Assembly: GCA_021780095.1 (NCBI GenBank)
Contig: JAJXZK010000226.1
Coordinates: forward strand, 1-15,388
DNA length: 15,388 nucleotides
Direction: 5' to 3'
From: Acidobacteriota bacterium
GTDB lineage: Bacteria > Acidobacteriota > Terriglobia > Terriglobales > Acidobacteriaceae
Both the position numbers and the translations under genes were made by a program. The notes beneath the pieces were generated by a model, which saw nothing but the letters and a program-made list of their open reading frames with translations, was not told where the DNA came from and did no database searches. Below, one piece after another: positions 1 through 7,461 of this stretch. The first letter of the stretch is position 1, and each line of letters begins with the position of its first letter.

Positions 1-647
1 GCCGCGAAGCTGCGAATCATATCAGGAACCAGCCGGTCTTTTCCCCAGTCGCCGCCGCCCAGCATATTTCCCGCGCGCGCCGAAGCTACGCCGACTCGAC
101 GGCCGGCCGCGCCGTTCCCGCTGAAGAATGAATCGTGAAAAGAACGGACGACCAACTCCATGCAGGCCTTGCTGCTGCTGTAAGGATCGCTGCCGCCCAG
201 GCGATCCGATTCGCGATAGGCCCAATCCCAATCCTGATTCTCGTAAACTTTGTCGGTCGTCACCACGATGACTGCGCGCACCGATTCGCATTGGCGCACG
301 CCTTCCAGCAGCGTCGCGGTCCCGATGATGTTGGCCTTATAGGTTCCGATGGGATCCTGCAGCGCTTTGCGCACAAAGGGCTGCGCTGCCATGTGAATCA
401 CGATCTCTGGCCGGCTGCCGATGAGCGCAGGATGTAGCTTGTCTGCCTCGCAGATATCTCCGCGAAAGGTTTGCATCGGAACCGCGAATTTGCCTTCCAT
501 CGATCCAGCTGATGAGGAGGTTGAGTAGCCAAAAACCTCTGCGCCCAGAGACTGCAGCCACAGCGACAGCCAGACCCCTTTGAATCCGCTATGCCCGGTG
601 ATGAAGACGCGTTTGCCGCGCCAGAATGTGTCAGCCAATGCAGCCAT
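1..647 (-). CDS. rfbG: CDP-glucose 4,6-dehydratase, N-terminal two thirds (runs off left edge)
   Basis: Converts CDP-glucose to CDP-4-keto-6-deoxyglucose in the cytoplasm, the entry step to 3,6-dideoxyhexoses and related surface-glycan sugars. About 215 codons are visible and the C-terminus lies outside the window. The N-terminus has the extended-SDR NAD(P) site as GHSGFKG (residues 18-24), preceded by the family-typical FWRGKRVFITG. Further on are TTDKVYEN (130-137), the catalytic YxxxK as YSSSK (156-160), and RAGNMLGGGDWGKDRLVPD (191-209), which closely matches the RfbG pattern. The ATG at 647 follows a GGAAAGG-like ribosome site about 10 bases upstream. The partner cytidylyltransferase (rfbF) is not seen here; it could lie beyond the left edge. 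Family assignment is secure. The exact end product cannot be read from this gene alone. Confidence 0.93.
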   Translation of the reverse strand, partial: MAALADTFWRGKRVFITGHSGFKGVWLSLWLQSLGAEVFGYSTSSSAGSMEGKFAVPMQTFRGDICEADKLHPALIGSRPEIVIHMAAQPFVRKALQDPIGTYKANIIGTATLLEGVRQCESVRAVIVVTTDKVYENQDWDWAYRESDRLGGSDPYSSSKACMELVVRSFHDSFFSGNGAAGRRVGVASARAGNMLGGGDWGKDRLVPDMIRSFA

Positions 648-862
648 GCTTCCATACCTTTCCAATCCGGAGCCGGAAACCGCGTGTCGTTTTGCAGTGT
701 ATTCCATGGGGAGCGAGACGGACGACCGCGCGCGCCGATTGCATGGCACCGGCGTAACTCGCGCGGAATGCAGAAGGCTGCGCCGCACGATTCATTTTAC
801 GATGTCGACAACACGTGAGGAGGCGTTGCCTTGCGAGGCGAACTGGAATCGCGCGCCGAGTG

Positions 863-1306
863 TTAACCTTGCTTGCAGGATTCAAGCGCGCGAATCACCT
901 TGAGTGCGTTCGCCAGCGTAGCGGTCCCCACTTCTCGTTCGAATCCCTGCTGCATCCTGTCGAATGCCGCAATCACGCGTAGTGCACACCTTTTCCCTGT
1001 GGGCTTTAGCGTCAGCAGATACCCCCGCGCGTCGGCGGGATCGATCTTTCGCTGCAGCAGGCCTTTTGCTTCCAGTGAGGAGATAGCATGACTGATGTTG
1101 CCCCGCGTGGTGGCAAAGGTAGCGGCCAGATGGGACGGCTTGATGGGACGGGGAAATTCGAAGAAGATGGCGGCCAAAACGAGGCCTTCCATAAAGCCGA
1201 GGTCATCGGCCGCAAAGGCTTCGGCCGCAACCGCGTCGAAGCGCAGCGCCGCGCGCTTGACCGTGAACATAGGACTCTCGCGAAGGAAGACTTCAATGCG
1301 CATCAC
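863..1306 (-). CDS. MarR-family winged-helix transcriptional regulator
   Basis: A protein of 147 residues or fewer. The central helix-turn-helix is clear: PSHLAATFATTRGNISHAISSLEAKGLL, followed by the wing KIDPADARGYLLTLKPTG, which carries the D-x-R wing signature of MarR proteins. MarR proteins are cytoplasmic homodimers that usually repress themselves and a divergent neighbour until a small ligand binds. Three starts are possible: GTG 1306, ATG 1303 and ATG 1270. None has a strong ribosome site. A TATATC hexamer at 1318-1313 would place a transcript start near 1306, so leaderless translation is possible (inference). It is transcribed divergently from the TonB-dependent receptor gene, and a 21-bp palindrome lies between them, so the receptor is its likely target. 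The ligand is unknown. Confidence 0.88.
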   Translation of the reverse strand: MMRIEVFLRESPMFTVKRAALRFDAVAAEAFAADDLGFMEGLVLAAIFFEFPRPIKPSHLAATFATTRGNISHAISSLEAKGLLQRKIDPADARGYLLTLKPTGKRCALRVIAAFDRMQQGFEREVGTATLANALKVIRALESCKQG

Positions 1307-1315
1307 AGGCCAGAT

Positions 1316-1336
1316 ATAGTTTACAAGATCAACTAT
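1316..1336. promoter_or_regulatory. Palindrome, candidate MarR operator
   Basis: ATAGTT and AACTAT form perfect 6-base arms around a 9-base AT-rich centre. The site sits directly upstream of the MarR-type gene and on the receptor side of it. Size, symmetry and position fit MarR operators, and the left arm overlaps a possible -10 (TATATC, minus strand). Binding is inferred. Confidence 0.5.
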
Positions 1337-1446
1337 TTAGAGCAAGACAAAAGTATCCTTGTGCAGAGCCGGGAATTGCTCAATGATGGTGCAGAGGTTT
1401 CGGCTTGATCGTTTCGCTTTTATTTTTTGCTCTAGGGATTTCAATC

Positions 1447-1464
1447 ATGGAGATGTCCGCTTGA
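1447..1464 (+). other. Five-codon mini-ORF overlapping the receptor start
   Basis: ATG GAG ATG TCC GCT TGA encodes M-E-M-S-A. Its stop overlaps the proposed TTG start of the receptor (the four bases TTGA at 1461-1464). The GGAG inside it (1449-1452) is also the best ribosome site for that TTG. It could be a coupling leader or chance. Confidence 0.2.
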
Positions 1465-3323
1465 CCGTTATACGCTGGCTGGCGGCCTTTCTCCTGTGTG
1501 GCAGTACCCTCTGCGGCTTCGCCCAAGTGAGTTCGCCTCTTCCCGACGCGCCTTCGGCCAGCGCGGCTTTTGCGCCACCCAAGAAGACCAAGTTGGAATC
1601 CGTGCGCACCACGGTTACGGTTTTGGGCGCGCCCGATCCCATCTCGCTGGGCGAGTCTGCCCGTTCCGTCGTGGTAATGGATACACAGGAGCACGCGCTG
1701 GCCTACAACACGGTGGAGGATTACCTGCGCACCGACTCTTCGGTGCAGATTAACCAACGCGGAGCGGGCGGCTACCCGGCGGACCTTTCAATTCGCGGAA
1801 CATCGTTTGAGCAGACACTGGTGCTGCTGGACGGCTTTCGCGTGAATGATGCGGAAACCGCGCACAACAATCTGGATTTGCCGGTACCGCTGGACGCGAT
1901 GACGAACATTGAAGTGCTGCATGGAGCCGGATCAACCCTGTATGGCGCGGATGCGTTGGGAGGCGTGGCAGACTTTCTTACCTCGCGTCCTGTGGACAGC
2001 TCGCTATGGGTGTCCGGCGGCGCTGGCAGCTTCGGAGAAAATCAGCAAACCTTCGTCGGCAATTATGCGCGCCGCAACTGGTCCGAGCAGGTTGCCGGGC
2101 ATCGAGATTTCTCTTCCGGCTTTATGTACGATCGCGACTTCCGCAACGAAAATGGAAGCGCGGAAACATGGGTGAATTCGCCGTTGGGCACCAGCGACGT
2201 CCTGCTGGCAGGCAGCGACACGCCTTTCGGCGCAAACAATTTTTATGGCAACTATCCTTCATGGGAGCGGACGAAAGGATGGTTCGCCTCTATCCACCAG
2301 CAGTTGGGAGCGGTGACGGATGGCGGCTTTGCCTATCGAAGACACACCGACAATTTTGTGCTGTTTCGCAACGCCCCGGCCATTTATGCAAATAACCATA
2401 TCGACGCCAGCTGGCAGGCGTTATTGCGGCGAAAGAAGGCGTGGAACGGGGCCAACGGCCTTTACTATGGTCTCGATTTTGACGGCGATTCCATCCACAG
2501 CAACAATCTCGGTCGGCACGCGCGCAATTGGGGCTCTGGCTATGTCGACTTCGATGTGCGGTCGTGGAAACGTGCCACGCTGTCTGTCGGGGCGCGAGAG
2601 GAAATCATCAGCGGCGGATATTACGTCTTCAGCCCCGCGATGGCGTCGTCGTATTGGATTCGTCCGGATCTGAAAGCACGGGCGTCGATCGGCTACGGAT
2701 TTCGCCTGCCGACGTACACCGACCTCTATTACAGCGATCCGACTACGGTGGGCAACGCGAATCTGAAGCCGGAGTCGGCGTGGGATTATGAAGGCGGTTT
2801 CGACTGGTATCCGCGCCGTTCGATCGCGGCGTCGGTCACGGGATTCTATTCTCCGCAGACGAATTTCATCGATTACGTTCGCACCTCTCCCAAAGCCATG
2901 TGGCATGCGACCAACTTGAACGGATTCTCGTTCGCCGGCACGGAGGCCTCGTTGACCTGGCAGGCCGGCCATGGCCAGCAGGTGAATCTTGCCTGGACCT
3001 GGCTGCAAGGCGCGCAAAGCGTGCTGAACGGACTGCAATCGGAATATCTCTTCAATTACCCGGTCAACAATGCCGTGTTCAACTGGTACTCCAACCTGGG
3101 GCGCTGGGTGATGGTGAACACGCGCGTAGGCGTGCAGCAACGGTTTCAGCAGACCGTCTATCCGGTTTGGGATGTCTCCATGGTGCATGAGCACGGGCGA
3201 TTCCAGCCGTTTCTCCAGATGACGAACCTGAGCAACACCGGCTATGACGAGATTCCCGGAGTACCGATGCCTGGCCGCGCCTTTCTCGGCGGCATCAAGA
3301 TCTGGATCTTCCAGCCGAAATAG
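1461..3323 (+). CDS. TonB-dependent outer-membrane receptor, BtuB-like
   Basis: A 620-residue outer-membrane beta-barrel for energised uptake of a scarce ligand through TonB-ExbBD. I chose the TTG at 1461 because GGAG lies 8 bases upstream and translation then opens with a clean signal peptide (residues 1-21, ending CGFA). The frame is open back to an ATG at 1359, but that would bury the signal peptide behind 34 unlikely residues. LPDAPSA (27-33) follows the signal. The plug domain spans roughly 55-165: DLSIRGTSFEQTLVLLDGFRVND, then EVLHGAGSTLYGADALGGV. The rest is a barrel rich in aromatic strands, with the typical NLKPESAWDYEGGFDWY and a closing strand FLGGIKIWIF. Length and plug resemble BtuB, but no cobalamin riboswitch is visible upstream, so the ligand is open. 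Likely controlled by the divergent MarR-type protein. Confidence 0.9.
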   Translation: MTVIRWLAAFLLCGSTLCGFAQVSSPLPDAPSASAAFAPPKKTKLESVRTTVTVLGAPDPISLGESARSVVVMDTQEHALAYNTVEDYLRTDSSVQINQRGAGGYPADLSIRGTSFEQTLVLLDGFRVNDAETAHNNLDLPVPLDAMTNIEVLHGAGSTLYGADALGGVADFLTSRPVDSSLWVSGGAGSFGENQQTFVGNYARRNWSEQVAGHRDFSSGFMYDRDFRNENGSAETWVNSPLGTSDVLLAGSDTPFGANNFYGNYPSWERTKGWFASIHQQLGAVTDGGFAYRRHTDNFVLFRNAPAIYANNHIDASWQALLRRKKAWNGANGLYYGLDFDGDSIHSNNLGRHARNWGSGYVDFDVRSWKRATLSVGAREEIISGGYYVFSPAMASSYWIRPDLKARASIGYGFRLPTYTDLYYSDPTTVGNANLKPESAWDYEGGFDWYPRRSIAASVTGFYSPQTNFIDYVRTSPKAMWHATNLNGFSFAGTEASLTWQAGHGQQVNLAWTWLQGAQSVLNGLQSEYLFNYPVNNAVFNWYSNLGRWVMVNTRVGVQQRFQQTVYPVWDVSMVHEHGRFQPFLQMTNLSNTGYDEIPGVPMPGRAFLGGIKIWIFQPK

Positions 3324-3424
3324 AACGTGATGGGTCGCCAGCCCGATGCGCTTCGATACACTAAAAGGAGCGGCGACTCAGCGCGGAATCGCAGATGGTT
3401 TCGGCACATCCTGCGGTCGAATTG

Positions 3425-3446
3425 CGTGTCATGCCAGCGCGACACG
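3425..3446. repeat. Inverted repeat upstream of gmd
   Basis: CGTGTC and GACACG form perfect 6-base arms around a 10-base loop, ending 26 bases before the gmd start. No T-run follows, so it is not a clear terminator for the receptor gene. It could be an operator or a leader hairpin. Confidence 0.35.
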
Positions 3447-3472
3447 ACGCATCTTTGGGTTAGGGTGAGGCT

Positions 3473-4558
3473 TTGAAGAAGACAGCATTGATCTCTGGAA
3501 TTACCGGGCAGGATGGCTCGTATCTCGCAGAGTTTTTGTTGCGCAAGGGATATGAGGTTCACGGCATCAAGCGGCGGACTTCACTCTTCAATACGGATCG
3601 CATCGATCATCTGTATGAAGATCCGCATGTTCATGGTCGAAATTTCATCCTGCACTATGGTGACCTGACGGATTCTTCCAGCCTGGTCCACATTGTGCAG
3701 AAGGTACAGCCGGATGAAGTCTACAACCTGGGCGCGCAGAGCCACGTCGCGGTCTCGTTTGAACAGCCGGAATACACCGCCGACGTGGATGCCATGGGAA
3801 CGCTGCGCCTGCTGGAAGCGATTCGCATCCTTGGACTGGACAAAAGAACGCGCTTCTACCAGGCATCCACGTCAGAGTTGTATGGGCTGGTGCAGCAGGT
3901 TCCGCAGACGGAGCGAACGCCGTTTTATCCGCGCTCCCCGTACGCAGTGGCGAAGCTCTATGCCTATTGGATTACGGTCAACTATCGCGAATCGTACGGT
4001 ATGTATGCCTGCAATGGAATTCTGTTCAATCACGAGTCGCCGACGCGGGGAGAGACCTTTGTCACACGCAAAATTACCCGCGCTCTGGCGCGCATTAAAG
4101 TCGGGCTGCAGGATTGCCTCTATCTCGGAAACATGAATGCGCTGCGCGATTGGGGTCACGCGCGCGACTACGTTGAGATGCAGTGGCTGATGCTGCAGCA
4201 GGAAAAGCCTGAAGATTTTGTGATTGCCACGGGCCAGCAGCACAGCGTGCGCGAATTTGTGTCGATTGCCGCTGAGAACTTGGGCATGAAGCTTACCTGG
4301 ACCGGAAGTGGCCCGGACGAAAAAGCTCTGGATGAAAACGGGCAGGTGGTCGTCGCTGTCGATCGGCGCTATTTTCGTCCCGCGGAAGTGGAAACGTTGC
4401 TAGGCGATGCGACGTATGCCAATGATCGTCTCGGATGGAAGCCTCGCATCGGTTTTGAAGAGCTGGTCCAAGAAATGGTGCAGGCCGATCTGGAAGAAGC
4501 CAAGCGCGACGCCCTGGTGCGCAAGCACGGATTCCGTTCCTTCGAGCGCAAGGAGTAG
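3473..4558 (+). CDS. gmd: GDP-mannose 4,6-dehydratase
   Basis: Converts GDP-D-mannose to GDP-4-keto-6-deoxymannose, precursor of GDP-L-fucose, GDP-D-rhamnose and GDP-perosamine. At 361 residues it has normal family length. The NADP site is GITGQDG (9-15). The catalytic set T133, E135 (ASTSELYG), Y157 and K161 (YAVAK) is intact and matches the E. coli Gmd numbering I recall. Other family blocks are [48 protein letters not shown] and [17 protein letters not shown]. The start is TTG at 3473, with AGGG (3462-3465) 7 bases upstream; no better in-frame start exists. No fcl, rmd or per gene follows, so the final sugar is not defined here. The next 767 bases hold only mobile-element debris. Identification is secure. 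Confidence 0.97.
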   Translation: MKKTALISGITGQDGSYLAEFLLRKGYEVHGIKRRTSLFNTDRIDHLYEDPHVHGRNFILHYGDLTDSSSLVHIVQKVQPDEVYNLGAQSHVAVSFEQPEYTADVDAMGTLRLLEAIRILGLDKRTRFYQASTSELYGLVQQVPQTERTPFYPRSPYAVAKLYAYWITVNYRESYGMYACNGILFNHESPTRGETFVTRKITRALARIKVGLQDCLYLGNMNALRDWGHARDYVEMQWLMLQQEKPEDFVIATGQQHSVREFVSIAAENLGMKLTWTGSGPDEKALDENGQVVVAVDRRYFRPAEVETLLGDATYANDRLGWKPRIGFEELVQEMVQADLEEAKRDALVRKHGFRSFERKE

Positions 4559-4824
4559 GGAACCAGCTAGCGTTGCGCCTGCGGGTCGTTTGCCGGTAGA
4601 CTCGGGGTGGCTACAGGGGATCGACGCAGAAGCCCTCCCCGAGCGGGTACTCCACCACCACAGAGATTCTCGCAAAATTTGCCACATTTGCGCTTAAAAA
4701 ATTGTGTGAGCTTGCCTTCAGAATGCGTATCTCCATATTCATCCCGTCGTAGTCGTCGTGATGGTTTGAATGTGGGAAACAGCTTTATCCACATTCACAC
4801 CACCTGCTTCGTTTGCCGCCAAGT
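4559..4824. other. Non-coding stretch with two inverted repeats
   Basis: No convincing gene. CTCGGGG (4601-4607) pairs with CCCCGAG (4637-4643) across a 29-base loop. TGAATGTGG (4767-4775) pairs perfectly with CCACATTCA (4789-4797) across 13 bases. A GCCGCC/GGCGGC hairpin (4815-4836) spans the stop codon of the neighbouring IS3 remnant. The second hairpin lies just beyond the transposase stop and may belong to the end of that element. The first could end gmd transcription but lacks a T-run. Confidence 0.45.
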
Positions 4825-4930
4825 TTATGCGGCGGCTTCGATCAGAGCGTGGCTCCAGCCGTGTTCGAATTCGACTGGACTGACGTAGTTCAATCTCGAG
4901 TGCATGTGTCTCCGGTGATACCAGAGCTGC
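4825..4930 (-). pseudogene. IS3-family transposase (OrfB) C-terminal remnant
   Basis: Reading the minus strand toward its TAA (4827-4825) gives QLWYHRRHMHSRLNYVSPVEFE and about a dozen further residues. This is the C-terminal signature of IS3-family DDE transposases (usual form: W-Y-N-x-x-R-x-H-S-x-L-G-Y-x-S-P-x-E-F-E). Only about 35 residues remain. The catalytic core and N-terminus are missing because the sequence switches near 4930-4934 to an IS21-type fragment in the opposite orientation. A dead remnant. The family call is from pattern recognition, and the subgroup cannot be set. Confidence 0.8.
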
Positions 4931-4933
4931 CCG

Positions 4934-5214
4934 CGCCAAGCGGCGATGCAGAGCTTGCCCGCCGCGCCCTATGAGTCCTGCGAAAAGATCTCCGCCGGGG
5001 GTCACTTCGTTGTTGCTGGTTCGGTATCGCTCCAACGATTATTCGGTGCCCACCTGCTACGGACATCGTGAAGTTCTGGTGAAGGGGTACGTGCATGAAG
5101 TGGTGATCGCCTGCGGCAGCGAGTTCATCGCGCGTCATCCAAGCAGCTACGAAAGCGAAGCGGTGATCTCCGATCCGCTGCATTATCTGGCGCTGATGGA
5201 ACAAAAGACGCTGG
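4934..5214 (+). pseudogene. istA: IS21-family transposase (IstA) fragment, frameshifted
   Basis: A C-terminal piece of an IS21-type IstA, the Mu/retroviral-integrase-like transposase of two-gene IS21 elements. The first frame reads RQAAMQSLPAAPYESCEKISAG; a second, shifted by one base, continues VTSLLLVRYRSNDYSVP, then GHREVLVKGYVHEVVI and DPLHYLALMEQKT. Both parts align with the normal order of the family. The break is one extra G in the G5 run at 4997-5001. The catalytic DDE core upstream and the real C-terminus are missing, and no istB follows. An open frame starting at ATG 4971 is only the second half read alone, not a gene. It abuts the IS3 remnant, so two dead elements are stacked. Confidence 0.83.
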
Positions 5215-5325
5215 ACTACATTGTGCCCAGAATCATTCCGCATAGGCCCCGAAAACTCCTCGAAACATGTGCGCTTCTGGCTAGCGACTGCGGTTTTTAA
5301 GTTCATTCGAGAACCTGGTTGGCGT
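5215..5325. other. Unidentified spacer between IS21 debris and the FAD gene
   Basis: The IS21 similarity stops at about 5214. The next 111 bases are open in one frame on each strand, but I recognise no family. They lie downstream of the oxidoreductase stop codon (5326-5328) and hold no clear terminator. They may be more element debris. Confidence 0.3.
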
Positions 5326-7455
5326 TTAGCGGAATAGAGGCACATGGTTAGATCTCGCCTTCATCAGCCAAACTGCGAAATCACCTCGCCGGACGGGTCC
5401 GGTGTAAAGGGAACTCTTCAGGCCCGCGATGGCTAAATCCTGCCAGGTGGGAGAGGGACGTCCTTTCAACATACCCAAGGCTTCGCTGCTGAACCTATCG
5501 GCCAAGTTCGCTCGTTTCAGCGCGCCGACAAGTTCCTCGCCGGAGAGAAACCTGCCGGCTCCGAAGTGCAACGAGCTTGGGTCGGGGAATATCCACGAAT
5601 AGGCAGCCGTAAGCTGAGCAGCCTGAAACCATTGCGATTTCAGTGTGACATCGTCGAACCAGAAAATTGGCTGACCATGCTGCACAAGCCAGCGTTGCAA
5701 TCCTTGCAGTTCCTCAGGATTCGCGTCGATCTGTTTCGGCGTGGTGTGGTGGTCGATCGACCAGATGACGGTGGCGGCGGCAGCTTCTCCGATGGCCCAC
5801 TCCGTAGGATGCAGGCGATACGCGCCGTTGGTGATGTGGGTTGTGCCGATGTTTTTCGAAGCGGCCAGCAAGTTATCGGAGTCCTTGGGAATCAGAGCGC
5901 CAAGCGGGATCTCATAGGGCTTCGAAGCGGACGTGAAATCCTTGCGTCCACAACTGTGGATATCGATCGGATATTGACCAATCCCAACGCTATCGGGATA
6001 GAGCCGGGCACGTGCCCCTGGCTGAAACCGCACCGCTAGGTCCTGTTCGACGATCGTCCGGAGGGCGACAATCCGGCGCGACTCGCGGATATACGGCTGT
6101 TGCGCCAGACCATCGGCACTCCCCAGCGATTTCTTTTCCAGCTCCAGTTTCGGATATCCATATCCAGATCCATCGTCACGCTTCACGTCATGTTGAAGCC
6201 ACCATGCAAATCCCAGAGAAACTCGCTTCCCTTGTTGCAGTGCGGTCGCTTGTGACAGGGGATCAGCCGAAAGCAATCTGGAATCGCAATAGTCATTGCT
6301 ATCCCAATTGATCATGCTCAAATCTCCGGAAAATGCTTCCGGGCGAAATTGAGCAGCATCGACAGAACGGCGGTAGGTCCAGAAGGACCCAGGGGTGCCG
6401 GGGTTCTTCGAAAACATTCCGTAGGTCAGCAACTTTCCGTGTCCATAATCGACCGTCAGAGTGTAGCGATGGCGTAGGGCTTTATAGTAGGCTGGCGCGA
6501 TTGCCGACTCCGCGGCATGATTCGTCTTGAGCAACGTGAATGGGTAGGTGAAACTCTGGATTGCATCCGGGTCGGCCACGAGTGGCGCATTCGGTTCGCC
6601 GGTTTCACTTCTCGCTTCCGCGCCCACCCGATAGTGCAAGCCGCTGAGTTGAATGAGATCTCCCCACTCAGTGGCATCAATAAAATAGCGACCCTCCAAG
6701 CGAAGCCATCGCCGATTCGTAAAATCGTATGCCTGCACGCTTTGGATGGAGCGGTCGTAGCGCTGCACTCCGGTTGGAACCGTATGGAGCCAGATGTGGA
6801 CCTTACCGTTTGCGATCACGGGCTGCAGCATGGACTGCAACGCGGCGACACCCGCGGCTGGCTGAAAGCACAGAGTAGAGACCCAGCAATCACCCGGATT
6901 GAAGCGGCCATTCGAAACGGAACTTGTGGAGGGTTTGCCATACCTTGTTCGATAGAAATCGATGATGCCTCGACGAAGTTCGGTGTAAGTTGCAACTGCG
7001 CCCGTGGTTTCAATCCATGGATTTTCATCCAGGGCCGAGACCCCTTCTGACGTCGTTTGGCCACCGAGCCAGAGCGTCGGTTCTGTAAGGCAGACGGAAA
7101 TGCCGGAACTGGCTGCGGTCAGTGCCGCACTCGCTCCACCCATGCCCCCGCCAATGATGACGACATCGCAGGTATGTTCTTCTTCGGGGCCGGTAACCGG
7201 ATGCACGAGAGCTTGCGCGGGATTGCCGTCCGCCCGAACTTTTACTACATCCAGCAGATCTTTGGGGCTCGAGCCCATGCGAACCGTGCTTCGGCGTCCG
7301 AGGTTATGGGTTCCGGCAAATGACGCTGCGACCAACCAGAGGAACATGCCGACAAGCGCGAAGCTGCGCCCACAGCCACACATGAACAGCAATGCGGAGC
7401 ACACGCGCCTTGTGGAAGAAGAACGGAGCCGGATTGGCGCAGCCGGTGAATTCAC
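5326..7455 (-). CDS. Exported FAD-dependent oxidoreductase (FAD_oxidored family)
   Basis: A 709-residue flavoprotein. The dinucleotide-binding fold begins DVVIIGGGMGGASAALTAA with GGGMGG at 102-107 and acidic E125 at the end of beta-2. The second FAD block is NIGTTHITNGAYRLHPTEWAIGEAAAA (535-561), typical of the large PF12831-type family often found in polysaccharide loci; its reaction is mostly unknown. A hydrophobic segment (about 32-47, ending SFA) looks like a signal peptide or anchor. The C-terminus (about 625-705, ending TGPVRRGDFAVWLMKA) resembles a single S-layer-homology-like repeat. GTG 7455 lies 6 bases after the stop of the upstream glycosidase gene, so coupling is likely. ATG 7383 is an alternative start that places the signal peptide nearer the N-terminus. 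Last gene of the leftward operon. Substrate not predictable; oxidation of a sugar or a released glycan is an inference from context. Confidence 0.85.
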   Translation of the reverse strand: MNSPAAPIRLRSSSTRRVCSALLFMCGCGRSFALVGMFLWLVAASFAGTHNLGRRSTVRMGSSPKDLLDVVKVRADGNPAQALVHPVTGPEEEHTCDVVIIGGGMGGASAALTAASSGISVCLTEPTLWLGGQTTSEGVSALDENPWIETTGAVATYTELRRGIIDFYRTRYGKPSTSSVSNGRFNPGDCWVSTLCFQPAAGVAALQSMLQPVIANGKVHIWLHTVPTGVQRYDRSIQSVQAYDFTNRRWLRLEGRYFIDATEWGDLIQLSGLHYRVGAEARSETGEPNAPLVADPDAIQSFTYPFTLLKTNHAAESAIAPAYYKALRHRYTLTVDYGHGKLLTYGMFSKNPGTPGSFWTYRRSVDAAQFRPEAFSGDLSMINWDSNDYCDSRLLSADPLSQATALQQGKRVSLGFAWWLQHDVKRDDGSGYGYPKLELEKKSLGSADGLAQQPYIRESRRIVALRTIVEQDLAVRFQPGARARLYPDSVGIGQYPIDIHSCGRKDFTSASKPYEIPLGALIPKDSDNLLAASKNIGTTHITNGAYRLHPTEWAIGEAAAATVIWSIDHHTTPKQIDANPEELQGLQRWLVQHGQPIFWFDDVTLKSQWFQAAQLTAAYSWIFPDPSSLHFGAGRFLSGEELVGALKRANLADRFSSEALGMLKGRPSPTWQDLAIAGLKSSLYTGPVRRGDFAVWLMKARSNHVPLFR

Positions 7456-7461
7456 AGGGTG

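Noticed and set aside
337..655. Two short minus-strand frames with ATG starts at 655 and 561
   Set aside because: They are off-frame readings of the rfbG gene, whose own frame starts at 647 and carries the family motifs.
1337..1460. Cobalamin riboswitch in front of the BtuB-like receptor
   Set aside because: The leader is short and I see no B12-box or matching paired regions.
2421..3194. A 257-codon open frame on the minus strand opposite the receptor gene
   Set aside because: Arginine-rich, no recognisable fold, fully inside the TonB-dependent receptor coding sequence.
3324..3472. Rho-independent terminator after the receptor gene
   Set aside because: Only the CGTGTC/GACACG hairpin is present and it lacks a following T-run.
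4971..5300. A 109-codon plus-strand frame as an intact small gene
   Set aside because: It is the second half of a frameshifted IstA fragment, with its true upstream part in the neighbouring frame, followed by unrelated sequence.
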